The notes beneath the pieces were generated by a model, which was not told where the DNA came from, made no database searches, and was given only the letters and a program-made list of their open reading frames with translations. The translations under genes and the position numbers were made by a program. From Chloroflexota bacterium (GTDB taxonomy: Bacteria > Chloroflexota > Dehalococcoidia > Dehalococcoidales > UBA2162), in contig JACQOL010000134.1 of the NCBI GenBank assembly GCA_016202555.1, forward strand, positions 1 through 8,874: a DNA stretch of 8,874 nucleotides. Reading direction: 5' to 3'. Shown here piece by piece: positions 1 through 5,563 of this stretch (position 1 is the stretch's first letter; the number at the start of each line of letters is the position of its first letter).

Positions 1-2
1 GT

Positions 3-107
3 TGTAAAGAGACCTTCAACATTGTAATCGAGCAGAGTGAAGTAAAGTCTTATGAGCCCCTTAGTCAGGATAAGCTCGACAAACTAAATGTACGGAAACA
101 TTATTAA
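3..107 (+). CDS. possible C-terminal tail of an upstream gene (partial, doubtful)
   Basis: From base 3 the third frame is open for 34 codons and ends with TAA at 105-107; no start is visible, so any gene would begin outside the window. The translation is hydrophilic and ends in ...KLNVRKHY. Its codon choice is not unlike that of the genes further on, and the other two + frames stop within the first 30 bases. I do not recognise the family. A 34-codon open stretch can occur by chance, so this is only a candidate. No clear terminator hairpin follows it. Confidence 0.25.
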   Translation, partial: CKETFNIVIEQSEVKSYEPLSQDKLDKLNVRKHY

Positions 108-228
108 TCGTTTTCTAGATACTATTTTACCGAATACTCTGACCGCTGCTCATTATCGCTTCGTGATATTACTAACGATGTAGGCGCCACTTCCTGATTC
201 CTTGCTGCTTTCCTCTCTGACACTAAGG
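108..228. other. intergenic stretch without recognisable content
   Basis: I see no tRNA cloverleaf, no riboswitch-like fold, no tandem repeat and no convincing coding frame here. A - strand frame open from 250 down to 122 has a stop immediately upstream and no plausible ribosome binding site, so I did not call it. Confidence 0.5.
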
Positions 229-257
229 TTAACAATCTCCCTTTTGTATGCTATCAT
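229..257 (+). promoter_or_regulatory. sigma70-type promoter of the mnmA-MOSC operon
   Basis: TTAACA at 229-234 (5 of 6 matches to TTGACA) is followed by a 17-bp spacer and TATCAT at 252-257 (5 of 6 matches to TATAAT). Initiation would fall near 264 and give a leader of about 27 nt carrying the AGGA ribosome binding site at 279-282. A shifted alternative -10, TATACT, lies at 257-262. Confidence 0.6.
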
Positions 258-290
258 ATACTATGAGTATTGTTGCACAGGAAAGAAACA

Positions 291-1376
291 GTGAAAGTAG
301 TGGTAGCAATGAGTGGTGGCGTGGATTCATCAGTGGCAGCCGCCTTGCTGAAAGAGCAAGGTTATCAGGTCAGCGGAGTAACCATGAGAATATGGGACGG
401 GGAAGTATTTCCCGCGCAAGGGAGGCGCCACGGCTGCTACGGACCTGATGAGACAGAGGATATTGAAGATGCCCGAAGAGTAGCTCAAGTTTTAGGCATT
501 GACTTCCATGTTTTTGACCTGAGCCAGGAATATAAAGCTGAAGTCCTTGATTACTTTTGCGACGAATATCTATCCGGCAGGACTCCTAATCCATGCTTGA
601 GATGTAACCACAAAATTAAGTTTGATGCCCTCTTCCGAAAAGCTCAGGATAATGGAATAGGGTCTGATTACTGGGCTACCGGTCACTATGCCCGGGTAGA
701 ATACGATACCAGCCAGCACCGCTACCGGCTCAAAAAAGCCCGTGATTTAAGCAAAGACCAGTCCTATTTTCTCTCCTCTTTATCTCAAGAGCAGCTTGGT
801 CGTTCGCTCTTTCCTATCGGCGACTATACCAAAGAAGAGGTTAAAAAAATAGCTGCCGATTTTGAGTTGGGACTGGATAATAAGCCGGAAAGTCAGGATT
901 TTATCGTCGGCGGCTACTCTACTCTTATTGAGGCAGCTCCATCAGGGCCAATACTTAATAAACAAGGGGATATCCTCGGGGAGCACCGGGGCATCCCATT
1001 CTATACCATCGGGCAGCGCAAGGGGTTAGGTATCTCCGCCAAAGAGCCCCTCTATGTTACCGAGATTGACCCGGCCAAGAATGTCATCAGGGTCGGTAGT
1101 CAAGAAGAAGTATACCGGGACGAACTTATCGCCTCAGACCTAAACTGGATAGCCGTCACCGAATTGAAGCGACCGACTAAGGTCAGGGCAAGGATAAGAT
1201 ATTCTCATCAGGAAGCCGAAGCAACAGTAACCCCGATAAGCCAGAATAGGGTTCATGTAAAGTTCAAAGAGCCTCAGCTGGCAATTACCCCCGGCCAGAC
1301 GGTGGTCTTTTACCTTGAAGATATGGTCTTAGGCGGCGGAACAATCGAGAGAACAGGGAGGTGTTATTATGAGTAA
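291..1376 (+). CDS. mnmA: tRNA-specific 2-thiouridylase MnmA, variant lacking the second catalytic Cys
   Basis: MnmA adenylates U34 of the Lys, Glu and Gln tRNAs and replaces its 2-oxygen with sulfur in the cytoplasm. The 361-residue product has normal family length. It shows the PP-loop SGGVDSS at residues 8-14, the TPNPCLRCN region at 98-106, ATGHYAR at 129-135, KDQSYFL at 155-161 and TIGQRKGL near 245. I chose GTG at 291 because AGGA at 279-282 is well spaced for it and the product then opens MKVVVAMSGG as is typical; a TTG at 270 would add seven residues without a good binding site. Oddly, where most members carry the persulfide-bearing Cys (DSTGICFIGE-type), this protein reads PESQDFIVGG at 199-208, with no Cys. 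The aspartate of the usual PNPDxxC is Cys102, giving Cys102-x-x-Cys105, with Cys90 nearby. The stop overlaps the MOSC start by 8 bases. Confidence 0.95.
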   Translation: MKVVVAMSGGVDSSVAAALLKEQGYQVSGVTMRIWDGEVFPAQGRRHGCYGPDETEDIEDARRVAQVLGIDFHVFDLSQEYKAEVLDYFCDEYLSGRTPNPCLRCNHKIKFDALFRKAQDNGIGSDYWATGHYARVEYDTSQHRYRLKKARDLSKDQSYFLSSLSQEQLGRSLFPIGDYTKEEVKKIAADFELGLDNKPESQDFIVGGYSTLIEAAPSGPILNKQGDILGEHRGIPFYTIGQRKGLGISAKEPLYVTEIDPAKNVIRVGSQEEVYRDELIASDLNWIAVTELKRPTKVRARIRYSHQEAEATVTPISQNRVHVKFKEPQLAITPGQTVVFYLEDMVLGGGTIERTGRCYYE

Positions 1377-1812
1377 GATAATCGCTGTTTGTAAGAGTAA
1401 GAAAAAGGGAACCAAAAAAGAGGCGATGAAGGAGGGCTATCTTCGCCAGAACTATGGATTGGCTGATGATGCTCATGCCGATAGCAATAGCCACCGTCAG
1501 GTAAGCCTGATGGCGATTGAAAGCATCGACAAGATGCGAGGTCTGGGACTGGATGTCGGACCCGGAAGTTTTGCCGAAAATCTAACCACAGAAGGGATAG
1601 AGATGTTCTCGCTACCGGTTGGTACCGAGGTCTCTATTGGCAGCGAAGTTATCCTGGAAATTACTCAAATTGGCAAGGAGTGCCATACTAAGTGTGCCAT
1701 TTACCACCAGATAGGTCAGTGCATTATGCCCGAAGAAGGGATATTCACCAGGGTAATTCGTGGTGGGCTGGTGAAAGCTGGAGATGAAATAACAATAAAA
1801 AAAGAGGGATAG
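1369..1812 (+). CDS. small stand-alone MOSC-domain protein
   Basis: This 147-residue protein is almost entirely a MOSC domain, the beta-rich fold shared with the C-terminus of eukaryotic Moco sulfurase and with YiiM/YuaD-type proteins. The family is thought to bind sulfur or molybdenum cofactor. Family features are GLADDAHAD (30-38), HRQVSLMA (42-49), GSFAENLTTEGI (66-77) and a Cys-rich stretch with Cys105, His106, Cys109 and Cys118 in the GKECHTKC...GQC region, followed by GIFTRVIRGG. ATG at 1369 has the near-perfect site GGGAGGTG at 1356-1363. It overlaps the mnmA stop by 8 bases, so translation is probably coupled. Small MOSC proteins are often found near molybdopterin genes; here the partner is a tRNA-thiolation enzyme, which suggests but does not prove a sulfur-handling role. 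The substrate is unknown. The stop codon lies inside the hairpin that follows. Confidence 0.85.
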   Translation: MSKIIAVCKSKKKGTKKEAMKEGYLRQNYGLADDAHADSNSHRQVSLMAIESIDKMRGLGLDVGPGSFAENLTTEGIEMFSLPVGTEVSIGSEVILEITQIGKECHTKCAIYHQIGQCIMPEEGIFTRVIRGGLVKAGDEITIKKEG

Positions 1813-1834
1813 CTAATGTTAAGTCATCCCTCTT
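1797..1834 (-). terminator. rho-independent terminator between convergent operons, strongest on the - strand
   Basis: A perfect 9-bp inverted repeat, AAGAGGGAT (1802-1810) and ATCCCTCTT (1826-1834), encloses a 15-nt loop. Read on the - strand, the stem runs into a 7-T tract (complement of A 1797-1803), as expected for an intrinsic terminator of the bfr-side transcript. On the + strand the following sequence is poor in T, so termination of mnmA-MOSC would be weaker. The 5' arm overlaps the last MOSC codons and the TAG stop. Confidence 0.75.
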
Positions 1835-1869
1835 CCCTATTAAATAATCTCTCGATTCGCTACTTAAGC

Positions 1870-2316
1870 TTATATCGCTTCTAATAGAGTGGTAAAGGTA
1901 TCGTGGTGGCTCTCTTCTTCCTGTAAGATTTGTCGGAAAAGACGGTTGGTGGTTTCGTCACCTTCTTTACGGGCGGTTTCAATAATCTGCTGGTAAAGCT
2001 TGATGCCGCTCGCCTCATCCTTAACATCCTGTGTTATCATTTCCTTAAGAGTCTCACCCACAAAAATGGGGGTGGGCTTGGTCGTCGGTGTACCGCCGAG
2101 ATAATAAAGCCTTTCGGCAATGGCTTCAGCATGCTTCATCTCAGCGATTGCGATAGATTTCAGCTCGTTTTGCACAGCAAACCCCTTTACCCCACCCCAC
2201 TGGACATGCTGCCATATATACTGAATTGACACCTGTAGTTCACGGGAAATCGCTTCATTTAGATTATCTAACAATTTTTTAGATACCTTTACCACCGGGG
2301 CTTTCTTCGCTACCAT
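1870..2316 (-). CDS. bfr: bacterioferritin (ferritin-fold, with heme-ligand Met)
   Basis: Bacterioferritin stores iron as a 24-subunit shell and oxidises Fe(II) at an intrasubunit diiron site. The 148-residue product aligns by eye with the E. coli protein. The ferroxidase ligands are present as Glu26, Glu59 and His62 (EMKH), Glu101, and Glu134 and His137 (EESH). Met60, directly after Glu59, matches the methionine that binds heme between subunits, so this looks like a true Bfr, not Dps or a heme-free ferritin. A basic N-terminal extension of about eight residues precedes the first helix. ATG at 2316 has AAGGAGG at 2323-2329. It is the last gene of the rbr-hrb block but has its own strong promoter upstream, and it ends before the shared terminator. 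In an anaerobe its likely role is to sequester Fe(II) and limit Fenton chemistry during oxygen exposure. Confidence 0.9.
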   Translation of the reverse strand: MVAKKAPVVKVSKKLLDNLNEAISRELQVSIQYIWQHVQWGGVKGFAVQNELKSIAIAEMKHAEAIAERLYYLGGTPTTKPTPIFVGETLKEMITQDVKDEASGIKLYQQIIETARKEGDETTNRLFRQILQEEESHHDTFTTLLEAI

Positions 2317-2350
2317 TTTTAACCTCCTTACTTACTTATTATGACGCCGT

Positions 2351-2380
2351 ATTATAACATCACGCCTGACTAAATAACAA
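2351..2380 (-). promoter_or_regulatory. promoter of bfr with consensus extended -10
   Basis: On the - strand TTGTTA (2375-2380) is followed by an 18-bp spacer and a perfect TATAAT (2351-2356) preceded by TGT, that is an extended -10 TGnTATAAT. Predicted initiation near 2344 leaves a leader of about 28 nt containing the bfr ribosome binding site. It lies entirely between the preceding stop codon and bfr, so bfr can be expressed independently of hrb. Confidence 0.7.
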
Positions 2381-2381
2381 C

Positions 2382-2627
2382 CTAATGAATCTTCTCAATA
2401 AATTTCTTGACCTGATAATCCCACTCCCGAGATTCCAGTTCTACTGAGGTTCCTTTCCCCTCTGCACAGGCAGTAACATCAACTCCACCACCACCCCCCT
2501 CAAAGCGAGCACATTCAGGATTCTCCTCTTTCACCTGTAACCCTAAACCACCTGGACCGAAGAATTTCACCGCTCGCTTGACTGCCTCTTCCGGACTCAA
2601 CTTAGTTTTGGTTGCTACTTTCAGCAT
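2382..2627 (-). CDS. small conserved-looking protein of unknown function in the redox island
   Basis: An 81-residue acidic-to-neutral soluble protein that I cannot assign to a named family. ATG at 2627 is preceded by a strong site, AAAGGAGGGG at 2634-2643, supporting real translation. The order of segments suggests a small alpha/beta fold: an N-terminal helix (SPEEAVKRAVKFFGP, 11-25), several short strands, a run of five glycines at 44-48 between likely strands (RFEGGGGGVDVTAC, 41-54), and a C-terminal helix (WDYQVKKFIEKIH, 69-81). It has two cysteines, Cys39 and Cys54, no signal peptide and no membrane segment. It follows hrb by 48 bases and precedes bfr by 65, so it is probably co-transcribed with rbr-hrb. 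A role linked to oxygen or iron handling is inference from position only. Confidence 0.75.
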   Translation of the reverse strand: MLKVATKTKLSPEEAVKRAVKFFGPGGLGLQVKEENPECARFEGGGGGVDVTACAEGKGTSVELESREWDYQVKKFIEKIH

Positions 2628-2675
2628 TATTAGCCCCTCCTTTACTTTTAACTATGTGCTATATGAAATATGAAT

Positions 2676-3362
2676 TTAGACTACTTTGGTGAACTCACTT
2701 TTAGCGGCTCCACACATCGGGCATACCCAATCATCAGGTAACTCCTCAAACGGCGTCCCTGGTTTGATGCCACCATCTGAGTCACCAAATACCGGGTCAT
2801 AGATATAGCCACAAACATTGCATTTATACTTGGCAGCTATAACGACTTCTATTTTCTTCTCCTCAATATAGGTTGGCGCCGTTTTTGGAGTGGCGCCTCG
2901 TTTTACCTGATGATAATATGCATAAATCATACATTCTTTATCGGTAACAACATCAGCGGCGACAAGCTCACCAATAAAAATAGTATGACTGCCGACATCC
3001 ACTTCCTGTATTACTTTGGCTTCCAGACAGGCGACGGCATTTTCAATAACTATCGGCGCCCCGGTCTTACCAATTTTATAATTAATACCTTCAAGTTTGT
3101 TTATCTCCCGCCCTGACTTAAAGCCAAAGTGACCGATAAAAGAGAGCGGGGTATCCCGGCAGAGAACTGAAACCGTAAAGACCCTGCTTTCGGTGATAAA
3201 CTCATGGGTCAGGTTCTTCTTATTGATACTAACGGCAATCGTCGGCGGCTCAGCGGTGATTTGGAACACAGTATTAGCGATTTGACCATTAAGTCTATCT
3301 CCCTTTCTGGAGCCGATGACATACACACCGTAGCTTATGCTGTGCAGCGCCTCAAGGTTCAT
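2676..3362 (-). CDS. hrb: high-molecular-weight rubredoxin (flavin reductase-like domain fused to rubredoxin)
   Basis: Hrb combines an FMN-binding split-barrel domain (about residues 1-155, opening [12 protein letters not shown] with the [11 protein letters not shown] region at 26-36) with a C-terminal rubredoxin (about 177-228). The rubredoxin iron ligands are Cys181, Cys184, Cys214 and Cys217, with the standard 29-residue gap, and CGYIYDP and DWVCPMCG motifs. In acetogens such as Moorella, Hrb takes electrons from NAD(P)H and passes them to FprA-type flavodiiron proteins or rubrerythrin to reduce oxygen, peroxide or NO; no flavodiiron gene is present here, so rubrerythrin next door is the obvious acceptor. 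I chose ATG at 3362 (228 residues) because GAGG at 3368-3371 is 5 bases upstream and homologues start at this point; a TTG at 3377 would overlap the rbr stop and lacks a binding site. The start is only 11 bases after rbr, so the two are coupled. Confidence 0.93.
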   Translation of the reverse strand: MNLEALHSISYGVYVIGSRKGDRLNGQIANTVFQITAEPPTIAVSINKKNLTHEFITESRVFTVSVLCRDTPLSFIGHFGFKSGREINKLEGINYKIGKTGAPIVIENAVACLEAKVIQEVDVGSHTIFIGELVAADVVTDKECMIYAYYHQVKRGATPKTAPTYIEEKKIEVVIAAKYKCNVCGYIYDPVFGDSDGGIKPGTPFEELPDDWVCPMCGAAKSEFTKVV

Positions 3363-3373
3363 TCTAGCCTCAT

Positions 3374-3907
3374 TCAATAAGCAGTCCCATATAACTCAAA
3401 GGCGCTCTGCGGTGCCTTGCAGCCAGGGCATTCATTAGGAGCTTCTACCTCTGTCTTTCCCCAACCACAATTTCGGCACTTCCAGACGACTTCCTTCTCT
3501 TTTCCGGAAGCATTTTTTTCTTTTACATCATTAAGCAGGGCAAGGTACCTCTTTTCATGATGCTCCTCAACTTCAGCCATACTTTTAAAAAAATCGGCAA
3601 TCTCGGTGAATCCTTCCTGGCGAGCTACCTGCTCAAATTGGGCATACATCTCCGTCCACTCCCGGTGTTCGCCCACGGCGGCGGCTTTTAAGTTTGCCTT
3701 GGTATTACCTATTTCTCCAAGAAGCTTAAGCTCCTGCTTAGCGTGCACCATTTCGTTTCCAGCGGTCTCTAAGAATACCCCGGCAATCTGCTCATAACCC
3801 TCCTCTTTAGCCACCTCAGCAAAATAGGTATACTTGTTACGAGCCATTGACTCGCCGGTGAAGGCAGCCCTCAGGTTCTTCTCTGTCTTACTTCCTTTGA
3901 GTTTCAT
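3374..3907 (-). CDS. rbr: rubrerythrin
   Basis: Rubrerythrin is a cytoplasmic NADH-linked peroxidase of anaerobes that reduces H2O2 at a diiron centre, with electrons entering through a rubredoxin-like FeS4 site. The 177-residue protein has the full set: Glu19 in AFTGES, Glu52 and His55 (ExxH), Glu80 and Glu83 in GEHREW, Glu114 and His117 (ExxH), then a C-terminal rubredoxin-like domain with Cys144, Cys147, Cys160 and Cys163. The 12-residue gap between the two CxxC pairs is that of rubrerythrin, not of free rubredoxin. ATG at 3907 has a strong AAAGGAGGGA at 3911-3920. The gene leads the close pair rbr-hrb and lies 91 bases after the ferritin-fold gene. All metal ligands are intact, so activity is expected. 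Confidence 0.96.
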   Translation of the reverse strand: MKLKGSKTEKNLRAAFTGESMARNKYTYFAEVAKEEGYEQIAGVFLETAGNEMVHAKQELKLLGEIGNTKANLKAAAVGEHREWTEMYAQFEQVARQEGFTEIADFFKSMAEVEEHHEKRYLALLNDVKEKNASGKEKEVVWKCRNCGWGKTEVEAPNECPGCKAPQSAFELYGTAY

Positions 3908-3928
3908 TGTTCCCTCCTTTCCTTAATA

Positions 3929-3957
3929 AATAAAATAAAGTGTTCCCAGATTTTCAA
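3929..3957 (-). promoter_or_regulatory. weak candidate promoter before rbr
   Basis: On the - strand TTGAAA (3952-3957) lies 17 bp upstream of TTTATT (3929-3934). Only the -35 is good, and the AT-rich surroundings make chance likely. If it is real, rbr-hrb could be transcribed apart from the gene upstream. Confidence 0.3.
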
Positions 3958-3998
3958 TAACCTTATTTTTACTGGTCAAGACACCATTATCATTCGGT

Positions 3999-4529
3999 TT
4001 AGCCACCGTCCAGAGAGGGATGCTCTTTTTGGACAAACCAGCCTGCCGGGTCTTTGATATACTCGTAATAGTCAAGTAGAAGCCGGTGGTGCCCCCTTTC
4101 TTCAGCAGCTATACTTTGATAAAAGTTCCTCTCGGCATCATAGCTAGCCTTTTCCCCCTGGCTCTGGTAAAAATCATAGCTTTTATTTTCCATCTCCATG
4201 GCTTTGACAATGGCACCAAGCTCAGTAGACAGAACTTTGAGATTGGGAGTAAGCTCTTTAGATGCCTCGGTAAATACCGTTCTTAGTCCTTTACTTCTAT
4301 CAAGTGGAATAATAATCACCGGCCAGGCTTTCTGGTCACGGATAGTATCGTATATCCGGACAAATTTTTGCCGGTGAAAGTCCTCTTCACCCGATAGGGC
4401 CAGCAACAACTTTCTACCCAGCTCGTTACTACTCGTCTGGCTGGCTTGCCGATAGTATTCCTTACCATCAATTTCAATCTGGATGGCAATTTGAATTCCC
4501 GCAAGGGTTTTGTCCTGTTCAGTCACCAT
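3999..4529 (-). CDS. rubrerythrin-like ferritin-family diiron protein without rubredoxin domain
   Basis: A 176-residue helical protein with two repeats of the ferritin-type pattern. Glu19 (IEIDGKEYY) is followed by Glu49-x-x-His52 (GEEDFH) in the first half, and Glu114 (MEMENKSYDFY) by Glu144-x-x-His147 (AEERGH) in the second, matching the diiron four-helix bundle of the COG1633 rubrerythrin-like group. It lacks any CxxC and contains no cysteine, so it cannot accept electrons as rubrerythrin does; Hrb or another rubredoxin could be a partner. The C-terminus (DPAGWF...HPSLDGG) is typical of this subgroup. The start is uncertain: I prefer ATG at 4529; a TTG at 4535 adds two residues, and GGGG on the - strand at about 4540-4543 is 10 and 4 bases upstream of them. 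A good promoter lies 35-63 bases upstream. The exact activity (iron oxidation or peroxide reduction) is unknown. Confidence 0.85.
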   Translation of the reverse strand: MVTEQDKTLAGIQIAIQIEIDGKEYYRQASQTSSNELGRKLLLALSGEEDFHRQKFVRIYDTIRDQKAWPVIIIPLDRSKGLRTVFTEASKELTPNLKVLSTELGAIVKAMEMENKSYDFYQSQGEKASYDAERNFYQSIAAEERGHHRLLLDYYEYIKDPAGWFVQKEHPSLDGG

Positions 4530-4563
4530 TCCCAAAAAGCCCCACTGCTAAAATTCTTTGATA

Positions 4564-4592
4564 AGTATAACTCAAGACACAATCGTTGTCTA
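4564..4592 (-). promoter_or_regulatory. promoter of the oxidative-stress/iron block
   Basis: On the - strand TAGACA (4587-4592) is followed by exactly 17 bp and TATACT (4564-4569); each hexamer has 5 of 6 consensus bases. Initiation would be near 4557, about 28 bases before the ATG at 4529. The small inverted repeat ACAA-TCG-TTGT (4579-4589) overlaps the -35 and spacer and could be a regulator half-site pair, though it is short. Confidence 0.6.
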
Positions 4593-4620
4593 TAATTAAA
4601 GAAAAAAGTGATAAAGTCGT

Positions 4621-5502
4621 TCAACGCTCAATCTTTTTAATCTGATAGCGCAACTTGCCTGCTGGTGCTACTACCATAACTATTGCCCCCTCTTCTTTAC
4701 CAATAATAGCTTGACCTATCGGTGAAATACTGGAAATCTTGCCTCGGGCCGGGTTAACTTCCTTCGGACTGACTAGCATATAGTGTAACTCTTCACCCGA
4801 TTCAAGGTCGCCAAGGGTAACACTATCACCTATCCCTATTTTGACAGTAGCCTCTTGTTTCTCCTCAATAACAACCGCTAACTTCAGGGTTGCTTCCAAT
4901 TCCATAATCCGTCCCTCTAAGTGTCCACGCTGCTCTCGTGCCGCGTGCAGCGGAGCATTCTCACGGAAGTCTTTATCAGCGGCAGCTTTCCGTATTTCAG
5001 CAATAGCCTCAATACGCTTCACCTGAAGAATCGTCAGTTCCGCTTCCAGTTCAGTATACCCCTGCTGTGTTAAGAAGACAGTCTCCGGCAAACCCCGTTG
5101 GGAGGAAGACGGTGGGTTGGTTTTCCCTTTCCTAGTCTTCGGGCGACTAACTGGATTAGTCTTAGGCAAACCTCGTCGAGAGGAAGAGGACGGTTTGGTC
5201 TTTCCTTTCTTAACCTTCAGGTGAACGGCTAGATTAGTCTTACTCCACCCGTTTTTTTTGGCATAAGCCAGGAAGGTTCGTATCAGCTCAAGTTTTCTGG
5301 CAGAATCGGCATCCGAAGACGATAACCGCTCGGCATAGTTAGCTACCTCGGCGGCAGTAAGTCCCGCTAAAGGATGTCCCCCACCAAACCAACGAATAAA
5401 CTTATGTATCTCTGGCTGGGTTAGCTTTTTTTCTTCAGATGGTAAGCCACCCAGAAAACGGTTGGCAGCATCACTTAAACTTAGATTCGGAACATCAGCC
5501 AT
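4621..5502 (-). CDS. GreA/GreB-type transcription elongation factor with extra N-terminal integrase-like helical domain
   Basis: GreA factors enter the RNA polymerase secondary channel and stimulate cleavage of backtracked RNA. Residues 143-293 form a complete Gre module of usual size. It has a coiled-coil hairpin with DFRENAPLHAAREQ (178-191), whose Asp178 and Glu181 match the acidic tip pair of DxxEN in GreA, then an FKBP-like domain (SSISPIGQAIIGK, near 257-269). The first 95 or so residues are unusual: a helical domain resembling the SAM-like core-binding domain of tyrosine recombinases (LTQPEIHKFIRWFG, LTAAEVANYAERL, RTFLAYAKKNGW), but with no catalytic recombinase domain. A basic Ser/Pro linker (96-142) joins them and contains two copies of one repeat. 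ATG at 5502 has no good Shine-Dalgarno, and a TATACT lies 6 bases upstream, suggesting a leaderless mRNA. What the N-terminal domain binds is unknown; DNA is a guess from the fold resemblance. Confidence 0.88.
   Translation of the reverse strand: MADVPNLSLSDAANRFLGGLPSEEKKLTQPEIHKFIRWFGGGHPLAGLTAAEVANYAERLSSSDADSARKLELIRTFLAYAKKNGWSKTNLAVHLKVKKGKTKPSSSSRRGLPKTNPVSRPKTRKGKTNPPSSSQRGLPETVFLTQQGYTELEAELTILQVKRIEAIAEIRKAAADKDFRENAPLHAAREQRGHLEGRIMELEATLKLAVVIEEKQEATVKIGIGDSVTLGDLESGEELHYMLVSPKEVNPARGKISSISPIGQAIIGKEEGAIVMVVAPAGKLRYQIKKIER
5080..5208 (-). repeat. two 51-bp imperfect direct repeats, 78-bp period, in the Gre-fusion linker
   Basis: Copies at 5158-5208 and 5080-5130 encode KGKTKPSSSSRRGLPKT and KGKTNPPSSSQRGLPET. 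The period is 26 codons, so copy-number changes would keep the frame. The bases are similar but not identical, which argues for an old duplication. The encoded linker is basic, low in complexity and probably disordered. Confidence 0.7.
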
Positions 5503-5508
5503 CCTATT

Positions 5509-5537
5509 AGTATACCCCCTTTTCTTATTCTGACCAA
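5509..5537 (-). promoter_or_regulatory. candidate leaderless promoter of the Gre fusion
   Basis: On the - strand TATACT (5509-5514, 5 of 6 consensus bases) ends 6 bases before the ATG at 5502, so transcription would start at or next to the A of the start codon. A poor -35, TTGGTC (5532-5537, 3 of 6), sits 17 bp upstream. The lack of a normal Shine-Dalgarno at this gene, in contrast to rbr and bfr, fits leaderless expression. Confidence 0.4.
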
Positions 5538-5563
5538 GTCTACCCGTATATCGGTATCGTTCT

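Noticed and set aside
122..250. - strand open stretch of about 42 codons with a protein-like composition
   Set aside because: A stop lies immediately upstream, the only starts are TTG/GTG without a properly spaced ribosome binding site, and I recognise no family. It also overlaps the mnmA promoter.
270..290. Upstream TTG start for mnmA adding seven residues
   Set aside because: The AGGA at 279-282 is spaced for GTG 291, and the family protein begins at MKVVVAMSGG.
3363..3377. TTG start at 3377 for hrb
   Set aside because: It overlaps the rbr stop without its own binding site, whereas ATG 3362 has GAGG 5 bases upstream and matches the usual MNLEAL beginning.
3985..3994. CATTATCATT before rbr as a Fur-like box
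   Set aside because: Only about half of a Fur site is matched, in AT-rich sequence at a gene end, and it is too far from the candidate -10 to judge.
4595..4640. T-rich run after the Gre fusion stop as an intrinsic terminator
   Set aside because: The only preceding hairpin (CGTT/AACG) has a 4-bp stem and is too weak to call.
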